Positions 56,000 to 64,000 of a stretch of DNA of 64,000 nt are shown piece after piece (position 1 is the first letter of the stretch; the number at the start of each line of letters is the position of its first letter). Under the pieces are notes generated by a model, which was not told where the DNA came from, searched no databases, and saw only the letters and a program-made list of their open reading frames with translations. Both the position numbers and the translations under genes were made by a program. The DNA comes from Pyrus communis (taxonomy: Eukaryota > Streptophyta > Magnoliopsida > Rosales > Rosaceae), in NCBI RefSeq assembly GCF_963583255.1, contig NC_084805.1:4915060-4979059 (forward strand). The letters run 5' to 3'.

Positions 56000-56677
56000 T
56001 CATTTGTCCAAACACTTGAGTTTTTGTTGCTGGGGTGGGCAACAAACTCTATTCCAGTAGCTAAGGCACCTTGAATATACCTTAGAGCTCTTTTGACATT
56101 TCATACTTAATTCTCTTATTAGATAGATCTTCACCAAACATTTTCATTTGATTAATCTATCCAAACAGCCTAGTCAAATAATTAGACAATGTTTCACCAT
56201 TTCTCTTTCTAGCATATTCAAATTCATGGTGAATACCTTGAAGTTTCACAACCATGACCTATGAGCCACCCTCGTACTCCTGCTTCAAGACATTACATGC
56301 CTCCTTTGTTGTTTCCTGATTTGCAATCCTAAGAAAATTTTAATCGAACACAACACCTTAAATCAACCTCAATGTTTTTGCATCTTTTGCAATGAGATCT
56401 TGAATCACGATCTGCTATTCTTAGTGTCTTCATCAGTCTCCTCTGGAGCTTGATTCTTTCCTCTGCAAATTTCCACAGAGCGAGGGATTTGAAAATAGTC
56501 TTCATCCTAATGCATCAGAAGTCATAATTGACTCTAGTGAGAGCCTTGAAGCTTAGCTCCAAATCCTACCATTTTGTTCTTCGATTCACCTAAGTTCTTA
56601 GTTGAAAACCAAAAGAACTCAAATCAAAGATTTACGCCCCTTGATTCAAATTGAACCAAGCTCTGAGGCCATATTAG
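56000..56677 (-). pseudogene. Copia gag remnant with primer-binding site
   Basis: The minus strand, frameshifted, gives MVVKLQGIHHEFEYARKRNG, ETLSNYLTRLFG and INQMKMFGEDLSNKR, characteristic of Copia Gag. A block with LRYIQGALATGIEFV (about 56090-56035) looks like the RNase H region, implying an internal deletion. Next to the LTR, 56656-56671 reads TGGCCTCAGAGCTTGG on the minus strand, a variant of the initiator-Met tRNA primer site TGGTATCAGAGC. Confidence 0.65.
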
Positions 56678-56957
56678 TGTTTGAGAGTATTTGATTACTA
56701 CTTTATAGAGTTTCACAAATCAAATCAATGAGAAATTGATTCACAAAGAAGAAGAAAGTTGTTGAGAACAAAGGAGATGCAAAATGGAGTACATTGCTCC
56801 TTAGATTTCCATGTGTATTCGGTTACATCACACACTCAATGAGAGAGAGGGACTGTAGCCGTTGGTGCCTCACACTTGTAGAGCGACTATGATCATGTGC
56901 ACGACACACACTCACTTACTTACATCAAAGTGATTTTGACAACTGGCTCAATAAACA
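56678..56957 (-). mobile_element. Probable Copia 5' LTR
   Basis: On the minus strand the segment starts TGTTTATTGAGCCAG and ends ...CTCTCAAACA, six bases before the primer-binding site. That gives TG...CA ends and about 280 bp. It differs from the LTR at 55361-55603, so the two belong to different families. Confidence 0.55.
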
Positions 56958-56991
56958 CCCCTTAAATGTTTTAATCTTAGTCAACTATTAC

Positions 56992-57394
56992 GAAAAATTT
57001 GGAAAAATAACCAAAATTTGAATCCCATAGACAATTATATTTATCTTTAAAGTTTATAATAAATATAACCAAAAGTAACATGAAAATACTAATATACCCG
57101 TAGAAGGACTAATACACAAAGTCGCCACTTGCAATTATTAGCTATGATTGCAATGTGGAAGAATGATGAGTTTAATATGAATAGATCGATCAAGAATCGT
57201 TGGAAGTTAGATGTGTGGATGATAATTGCAAGTGGCGACTTCATATCAAGTTTCGATTTATTCATTTTGAACTGATAATTTTAAAGGTATATTAGTACCT
57301 TTATATTAACTTTTGGTTATAATTATTATAAACTTGAAAATGTGGCTACGATTCTATATGAGTACAAATTTTAGTTATTTTTATGAATTTCCCG
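56992..57394. mobile_element. Long-TIR MITE (possibly Mutator-like), 403 bp
   Basis: The flanks ACTATTAC (56984-56991) and ACTATTGC (57395-57402) match 7 of 8. The arms are long imperfect inverted repeats: GAAAAATTTGGAAAAATAACC pairs with the complement of the right end, and TATAACCAAAAGT with ACTTTTGGTTATA. Innermost, AAGTCGCCACTTGCAATTAT (57119-57138) is perfectly inverted at 57222-57241. Confidence 0.75.
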
Positions 57395-57402
57395 ACTATT
57401 GC

Positions 57403-57861
57403 ATAAGCCTATTCTACTTGAATTTCTAAACCAGAACAACAAGAACTCCATTGCTGCAGTGATTGAATCTGCAACAATGTTCATGCTTCAACAATATATA
57501 TATATATATATATATATAATATCAATGTGAAATTGGAACCTACAAGGAGGATGAACACCTTCAAGGACAAGAAGATATAACAACTCATCTTCCTCACCAG
57601 TCTTGCTAAAGCTAAGATTACTAAAAAGCAAAGCAGCAAGCCAAAAGTCCACTGATAAGAATCGATCAAAAACGTCACTTAAAACTGAAACGTCCAACTA
57701 GCAATTTCTGAACACGGAATTTTGGAATTTGGTATATAAGTTTAAAAGTGTCATTATGCTATATGAATCTGTCGGAAAATAAAGGTGATGATCATTGATC
57801 AGGCAATGTACTGAGACTTCGCTTGCCAAATTGTTAATGTTTCCACCACATATTTGCCTTA
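57403..57861. other. No gene recognised
   Basis: It contains an (AT)n microsatellite at 57495-57519 and otherwise no identified feature. ORFs across the AT repeat are not supported. Confidence 0.4.
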
Positions 57862-59066
57862 GGGCTGGTTTGGTATTGCTGTGCTTTGAAAAAAAGCTGC
57901 TTCTGTTGTGCTGTGAAAAAAAGCGGCTGTGAAAAAAAGCCAGCAGAGTGTTTGGTAAACTTTTTTGTGAAAGTGCTTTTGGAAAAAAAAAGCAGTATGA
58001 TAGTGTTTGGTAAACTTTTATGTAAAACAGCTGTGACTGTGTAAAATGACCAAAAAGGGTATAATACTAGATGTGTCATTAATTTAATTTTCTTAACCAA
58101 TAAAGGTGAATTACTAAATATACTTTATTTGTAAAAGAAACATATTTATAAACTTTATCTTAAATATTAATTAGTATGACAAACTACTTCAATTGAAATA
58201 TTTTAAACTGAATAGTTAGAATTCATTAGTACAATATTGTAAACTTCTCCTTTTTTTTCATTCATACCCCTGAAAGGCCACGGAAGCCACAATTCAAATT
58301 CCTCACCGAGGCAATCGCTTCACTTTTGCAGATTTTGGATTTAGGGTTTTGATTTGATTGGTTTCTGCTATCCAGCTAGGCTTTTTTGGGTTTTAGGAAC
58401 TCGATCAAATTACGGTTCTTTTTCTTCTAATTCCTGTTCAAAGAATCAATCATAGAAGAGGAGGCAATGGCGACGGAGTCATCGGAGGGAGAAGAGGATG
58501 CGAAGCTGACGGGAGGGAACCAGCTGCTGGTAGTCGACGACGATCTCAGAGAAATGGGCAAGAAGGCTGCTTGGAGCGTCAGCTCCTGCAAGGCCGGCAA
58601 TGGCGTTTCGTCTCTCCGTGACGACAATCTCGACACCTACTGGCAGTCTCTGCTTCAATTCCCCTTTCCCTTTTTTAATCCCTAAAAAATTTGAAATCTT
58701 TGAACTTTAATTTTGTTTGTTTGTTCTTGGTTTGCAGATCCGACGGTGCGCAGCCTCATTTGGTGAACGTTCAATTCCAGAGGAAAGTGCAGTGTAGGAT
58801 CGGGAGAAGGAGAAAGGAGAAAGGAGGGGGCAGTTTTGGTAAATTGAAAAAATTCATTAATGGGTACTGTAGCTCCGCGTTTTGGAAAAATAAGCGGCTT
58901 CTTGGAAGCTGCAAAATGCAGCTTCCACTTTTTGGCACTTTTTGGCTTTTTTTCATGTGAAACTTTGAAATTAAGCTGTTTTGGGATGTTTACCAAACAC
59001 CAAAATCCTTACCAGCTTTTTTTCATGGTAGCTTTTTTAAAAAGCACCTCAACCCCAAACTGGGGC
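57862..59066 (+). mobile_element. Tourist/Harbinger-like element carrying a captured APC10 fragment
   Basis: The ends are GGGCTGGTTTGGTATTGC and (complement) GCCCCAGTTTGGGGTTGAGG; each is followed inward by TGCTTT and AAAAAAAGCTGC/AAAAAAAGCTGG-type subterminal repeats. TTA flanks both sides (57859-57861 and 59067-59069), the 3-bp duplication of PIF/Harbinger elements. Many AAAAAAAGC(T/G)GCT and TGGTAAACTTTT repeats occupy both subterminal regions (57880-58025 and 58875-59050). Between them, about 58265-58797 is not transposon sequence but the 5' end of an APC10 gene. Confidence 0.8.
58467..58797 (+). pseudogene. APC10: Captured 5' fragment of APC10 (anaphase-promoting complex subunit 10)
   Basis: Exon 1 (58467 to about 58645) encodes [20 protein letters not shown] then [20 protein letters not shown] and [11 protein letters not shown]. 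After an intron ending TTTGCAG (58737), exon 2 encodes SDGAQPHLVNVQFQRKVQ and then leaves the family. APC10 is the DOC-domain subunit that helps the cyclosome ubiquitin ligase bind D-box substrates. The retained part covers the N-terminus and the start of the DOC fold only. The preceding 200 bp look like its 5' UTR. With under half of the protein left and transposon sequence following, a working APC subunit is not expected; a chimeric transcript is possible. Confidence 0.88.
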
Positions 59067-59069
59067 TTA

Positions 59070-59850
59070 ATCATTCATCCATCAGTCCCCTTCATTCTTG
59101 AAGATTCCACACGACATACATGCGAACGAAAATAGAGTAGAATTCTCTCATTTCCTAATCTCTTCCCTTCTCTTCTCTCCTATTTATGATTAAATCACGT
59201 CAACATTTTATTTTGAATTTTTTGTATGGAGAAGACGACAAAATGGAAGGTGTAGGAGGAGAGGAGGGATGTAGATAAATATGTGAGGAGACAATCCTAC
59301 CCCTACCAAAATTACTCCAATTAAGGACGCTACGATGGATACATACATAAATCCATACCATACATGCATACATGAATCAATGATCAGCACAGCAGCCAGC
59401 GGGAATCGGTTGAAGGCAATTGAAGCAAGCAGCGGAGGTGTAAATGGGGCTCAAAATTAGTTTAAATGGGGGGCATAACAGTCTGTCTACTCGTCTAAAA
59501 CACGCCGACAGGTTATAGGTTCGGTTTGAATCCTAACCGTTGAATGTCATCCCACGGCTGCAGCAGTCCCCGTGTGCCTCAGCCATTCCCCTGTTGTTGT
59601 TCTATCGCAAAACCTCACGTCACGCCTGGTATCCCCTAAGTATCTGCTCTGCCCACTCCCCCATCATTGTTCATTTCTACAATAAATTGTCTCCAGATTT
59701 CCTGTGTCTTTTTGTTTCTCCTTTTGCATTGGCATGCGCCTTTTATCTGCAAAAATGGCGTAGAGACCCAACTGAGAAAGTGCTAAAATTTCACAGTTTC
59801 TAGCCTTTCCCAAATCGTTAAGCTCTTTTCTGATCTGGGTATTCGCTCAA
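59070..59850. other. Upstream region of the polyprenol reductase gene
   Basis: It contains the promoter and 5' UTR of the gene at 59851; C/T-rich sequence at 59560-59720 could be transcribed leader. No other gene is recognised. Confidence 0.4.
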
Positions 59851-62458
59851 ATGGAGGTTGGTGTTGTTGGGTTGCTTAGAACAGCATGGATTGCTGTGAC
59901 TCTGCCTCTATTCATTGCCGCTCTACCTTTTTCTTGGCTGAGCTCGTTTCGTGGGGCTGTACTGGGGTTTGCCAAGAGAGGGAAGACCATGCAGACGTCC
60001 TCCCAGGTAACGGATTTGCGTTTTTTGGCGCGAATTTGATGGTCTATTTTGGTTTATGGTATCTTTGGTTGGTGAGAAAGTTGAAGAAAATGGGAAACAA
60101 GGGTTTATCTGTTCAATTGTCATGGGTTTTTGAGAATGCAAATTTTTTAGTTTATTTCGTATTTTTTGTGGACCTCTGATGCAAGAGTGAATGTTCTTAA
60201 CCAACCGAGTTACAAATCGTTATGAACTCCTCTATCTAGTTCTGTTCACTACATGATCAGTTTTTTTATTTTTTATTTTTCCATTTTAGTAAATCTGAAA
60301 TTTGTTTTCTTTTCTCAAATGGTAGAAGTTCACAGTTCCTCAAAAGTTCTTCTGCCATTTCTATTTGGTAGCCGTAGCATGGACAACGGTATTGCTCGTT
60401 GCAACTTTGATGTATGCGTATAAAGCGGTGCCATTGGTTTCAGATTCGTTGCTTCATCCTTCACTCTCCAACCCCTTCACTGGAGGTTCACATATCTTTT
60501 CATGGCACAAGTATCTTTCGATTCCTATCAGTTATAAATATAGCGTTTGGCGTTCGGTCCTTCTGCTTTTATTGATGGAGGTTCAAGTCTTGAGACGCCT
60601 CTTCGAGACAATATATGTGTTCAACTATAGCTCCTCCGCTCGGATGCACATTTTCGGATATCTGACTGGCCTCTTGTAAGTTGTTTCACAATGCATATAT
60701 ACACATTTATATGGAGCATGCATCTTGTTACTGCTTTTAACTGCGGGATCATATCCAAGAGGGTTTCAACTGTTTGATTCTAGATTTATTAATTTTGAAT
60801 CTTGATTGATTTGAGAATGTATGGGGAAATTAAGTTTTCGGTAGTATGAAATTCGGTTTAAGTGTTTAACGGAGATGACACATGCAGTGTTTGATGAATA
60901 GCCAATGAGAGACGCAGTACGCTAACCATATATGAGACCGGTTTCTAGTTATGATTCAAAAAGCATAACAATATGTATTTGCTCAATGCTAAGGGCTCTA
61001 TTCGTAACTTGAGGTTGTTTAGCCTTCATTTTTAACGATAATTCTGTTTTCCATTTTGGCTTTCAATATGAACAGGGGATTTAAACTGCTAAACAAATTA
61101 TAATGGTGTGGCGTAAGAAAGCTGGTTGCAATTCATAGTGTTCTATAACTGCTAATACAGTTTCCAATAGGTTAAGCCTGGTTAAAACGTCTACGACTTT
61201 GTTCTTTCTTCCAAGATATGCACTCTTCTAAATAATAGATATTGCTTCATAATGCAAAGCAATGAGAAATGTTAAACGTGACTATTATGTATAACTGTCA
61301 GTTTCCCCATGTATTTTGACGTTTTCTTCATCATACGTAATAGAAGCTGTTTTACTGATTACGGTTCTTTTTTTTACATTAGCTTCTACACAGCAGCACC
61401 GCTGTCACTTTGCTGCAATAATATTCTGGACATTTATAAATTTTCGATAAATGGAGTGGCTGAGTTCATTGTCAAAGGCAAGAGTAGCATGCGAGAAGTG
61501 GAATTTGATTGGTTGCAACTTATGAATTCTCTTTTGAAGCTTGGTTGGCTCCAGTGGATTGGTGCAGCTATATTTTTTTGGGGTTGGATCCATCAGCGCC
61601 AATGTCATGCAATTCTTGTATGTCTCTGTGTCACACACACGCACACACACTTCTCTCTCCCGCCCCCACCCCAAAAAAAGAAACCTCTGCTTGATCCTGA
61701 ATCTTTTGATCGTCACAAAAAAAAAAAAAAAAGCATGCATTTTACGCGGTTTAAAGCAATATATAAAACAAAATGCAATGGTTGATATCGATGAGATGCT
61801 GCAAGAAATACATCTATAGTTACTGTTTCATTTCATACCGCTGAATTAGGGGAATGTTAATATTGTGTTTCTTATCTTGATCTTCCTTGCATTTACTTTT
61901 ATACTGTTCCTGACATGTGAAATCTTATAACAGGGCTCATTACGAGAAAACAGTGAACAAAATGATGAATATGTGATTCCTCACGGTGATTGGTTTGAAA
62001 TTGTTTCATCTCCACACTATCTGGCTGAGATAGTAAGTCTCACGATTCCCTTGACTGCCTGCTTAAAGAGAATTCTTTTGTGACGAATAAACTCAAAACT
62101 CTTTCCGAGTCTTGATTTATATGTTGAATTGCTCTTTTTATGACGATGAAGGTTGTATATGCTGGCGTTTTGGTCGCTAGTGGAGGAACAGATCTCACAA
62201 TCTGGTTACTTTTTGGATTTGTGGTATGATTTCTGATGTGCTGAAAATATACGTACACATAAAGAGTGTGCGCACGTGTACATAGACAGATGTCTTCGAA
62301 AGTAAACTTATTTCTCCTCCGTGTGCTTTACTCTCTTATGTGGTGTCTTTCAGGTGACAAACTTGGTATTGGCAGCAGCGGAAACACATAGGTGGTACCT
62401 CCGGAAATTTGAAAGTTATCCCAAGAAACGGCGCGCCATTATTCCATTTGTATACTAA
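59851..62458 (+). CDS. PPRD2: Polyprenol reductase (SRD5A3/PPRD family), 6 exons
   Basis: Exons: 59851-60006, 60326-60675, 61383-61617, 61934-62032, 62152-62223, 62354-62458; all GT-AG, phases consistent, 1017 nt, 338 residues. The protein is strongly hydrophobic with about six membrane segments, beginning with [20 protein letters not shown]. The C-terminal steroid-5-alpha-reductase domain carries [35 protein letters not shown] and the end [20 protein letters not shown]. Polyprenol reductases act in the endoplasmic reticulum and saturate the alpha-isoprene unit of polyprenol to give dolichol for N-glycosylation. Length fits plant PPRD (about 340 residues). Intron 3 carries a (CA)n-like and poly-A stretch. 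PPRD1 versus PPRD2 is not certain. Confidence 0.93.
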
Positions 62459-62849
62459 GCACAAACTACAAAAGCTACTCGACTGGCAAAGGTAATTGAG
62501 TGTAAAGCTATTCGACTCCGCAGGATTCAATTCAAATGAACAAGTAAGCAACAAATAATTTGTGCAAATATGTAATTTGTTACACTGAACTATACATGAT
62601 TTTCTTTAATCACTCATTTATTAAGTACCAAAAAAAATACAACGGCCATTTATTATATTTTCCTTTGCAAGGCCTACTGCAAAGGGCGAATAATGAAGTT
62701 TTCGAACTAGCAGATAGATGAGCTTCGGAAAATTATATGAAGCTCAGTTTATTGTAAGTAAGATTCACGATAGTTTCCATTTCACTTCCGTTGAACAGCC
62801 TTGGAAGAAGTTGGGGAAGCAGCAATTCGAAGGTTTTTGAATGGCACGC
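62459..62849. other. Convergent 3' region between polyprenol reductase and S6PDH
   Basis: A 391-bp tail-to-tail spacer that must hold both 3' UTRs and polyadenylation signals; AATAATGAAG and ATTTATTAAG-like words are present. No other feature. Confidence 0.5.
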
Positions 62850-63910
62850 TTATGCATACACGTCTAAGCCCCAAGTCTTGGAAGGTAGACTGGTACGATA
62901 CTTCCTGTCGATACTGTAGATGAGCTGCATGTCTTCCTCGCTCAGCTGGAATTCAAGAACCTCCAAATTCTCTTTCAATCGCTGAATTTTCGATGATTTT
63001 GGAATCACTGCTGTTTTCCTCTGAATTCCCCACCTTAGACAGATTTGTGCCACGCTCTTTCCGTATTTCTTAGCCACATCCTGAAAATGAAACGCTCGAG
63101 TGAGCATACGTTTGTGAATCATTAGTATGGTTGTATTTTTACTAGCGCTATGATCCAGTTGTATTTCATAGTGTGTGTGCGCTAAAAGAGAGAAGACTTA
63201 CATTGAGAATTGGATCATCCAAAGGTGAAACAGAACCAAACATATCCTTGTTGGCAGCAGCACCTCCGAGAGGGGTGTGAGCCGTGGGAAGAACGCCGTG
63301 TTTGATGCAGAATTTGACGAGAGAGTCGCGCTGGAAATAGGGGTGGGTTTCAAATTGGCTCACAGCAGGCTTTATTTTGGAGTAAGCCAAGCAATCTCTA
63401 GTTAGAAAGAGGTCGTAGTTGCTGCAAAACGGAAGCCAATGATCATTTGGTTTAGTGACAGTCACTGGTTAATTCTAGATAATCGAGTTTGGATACAAAG
63501 ATGAAAGTCTAGCATAAATGCTTATGGGATGTACCTGAGACCAATGCTACGAACTAAGCCCAAAGAGACGGTCTTTTCCATGCCCTCCCAGGTTTGTTGA
63601 AGGGAAATTGTTACATCGATGTCCAACACTTTATCCTCGCCCAAAAGACTGGCAGTTTTACCAATTGCTGTGACCATACAGCAAGCAAAATAAATACCAA
63701 TTCATTGTAAATTAACTATTTATAATTATGTAACGTTACAGTGTTGAGTGACACAATAATCTAACCAGAGAGAGAGAGAAAGAGAGAGGTACCATTGTGC
63801 CTTGTGGGCATTGGGTAGTGAACCAGGTAGAGATCCAGATAATCTAACTGAAGCTTCTCGAGGCTGTTCTTACAGGCCTCCACCACATGCCCATGGTCTG
63901 AATTCCAAAT
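62850..63910 (-). CDS. S6PDH: NADP-dependent D-sorbitol-6-phosphate dehydrogenase, last four exons (5' part outside window)
   Basis: Visible exons: 63910-63793, 63667-63535, 63421-63202 and 63080-62850, joined in frame to give 233 residues of an enzyme of about 310. Motifs are IWNSDHGHVVEACKNSLEKL, LDLYLVHYPMPT (substrate-site region of aldo-keto reductases), SLQQTWEGMEKTVSLGLVRS, AYSKIKPAVSQFETHPYFQR, TAHTPLGGAAANKDMFGSVS, the NADP-binding AVIPKSSKIQRLKENLEVLE and the C-terminus SKTWGLDVYA. The enzyme reduces glucose-6-phosphate to sorbitol-6-phosphate in source-leaf cytosol, the first step of sorbitol synthesis. The catalytic Asp, Tyr and Lys residues of the barrel lie in exons beyond the right edge. 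Mannose-6-phosphate reductase is the nearest alternative family. Confidence 0.92.
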
Positions 63911-64000
63911 CTGCAATATAAGAACAACAAAATTATACGTTAGTCTCTTCGGAAAATGTGAGATAACCTCTAATACTTCACTGTTTGCGTTGCAGTCTTG
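63911..64000 (-). other. Intron of S6PDH at the window edge
   Basis: Upstream of the acceptor at 63911 (TATATTGCAG in sense). No exon is recognised in the remaining 90 bp with confidence. Confidence 0.5.

Noticed and set aside
1..64000. Biosynthetic gene cluster or other multi-gene system
   Set aside because: The intact genes belong to unrelated housekeeping and regulatory pathways, lie on both strands and are separated by transposon debris; nothing ties them together.

Overview
This is plant nuclear DNA: AT-rich, with GT-AG introns, gene-poor and full of transposable elements. A 3'-terminal fragment of NADP-dependent sorbitol-6-phosphate dehydrogenase at the right edge (the enzyme Rosaceae use to make sorbitol as a transport sugar), together with repeat families I associate with Rosaceae, points to an apple/pear-like rosaceous tree. 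The genus is an inference. All exon models are read by eye from splice sites, reading frame and remembered protein families; no alignment or search was run.

Six complete genes are readable. They are ATP synthase subunit e (551-3224, minus, 3 exons), the Paf1-complex subunit RTF1/VIP5 (16202-18175, plus, intronless CDS), plastid amidophosphoribosyltransferase (34583-36346, plus, intronless), a CCCH-type tRNA-dihydrouridine(47) synthase 3 (37599-42523, minus, 10 exons), a class II BASIC PENTACYSTEINE GAGA-binding factor (46152-47182 CDS, minus, with a long 5' leader to about 50.76 kb) and polyprenol reductase (59851-62458, plus, 6 exons). The sorbitol-6-phosphate dehydrogenase gene (62850-63910, minus) runs off the right end and converges tail-to-tail with polyprenol reductase. 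These genes belong to unrelated pathways; nothing suggests a cluster or operon-like system.

The rest is a layered transposon record. 3.9-6.8 kb is a nest of PIF/Harbinger-type miniature elements, one split by a 1.2-kb solo LTR and again by a second copy of its own family. 6.8-10.6 kb is a tandem duplication carrying a hAT-like element, one copy of which holds a LINE fragment. 11.4-11.9 kb is a broken epoxide hydrolase. 14.25-15.96 kb is a hAT-like element in the 5' region of RTF1. 19.4-22.7 kb holds two Harbinger-type elements, the second with a decayed transposase. 23.4-29.5 kb is a full-length but dead Ty1/Copia element with intact LTRs and target duplication and an internally inverted integrase segment. 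44.55-44.84 kb is a Cassandra-type solo LTR with a 5S-rRNA-like core. 51-57.4 kb holds a GRAS gene fragment and Copia remnants. 57.86-59.07 kb is a TTA-flanked Tourist/Harbinger-like element that has captured the start of an APC10 gene.

I found no evidence for a new multi-gene system. The most unusual items are the captured APC10 fragment, the inverted integrase block inside the Copia element, the Harbinger/LTR nest, and the hAT element placed so that it could supply a first exon to RTF1.
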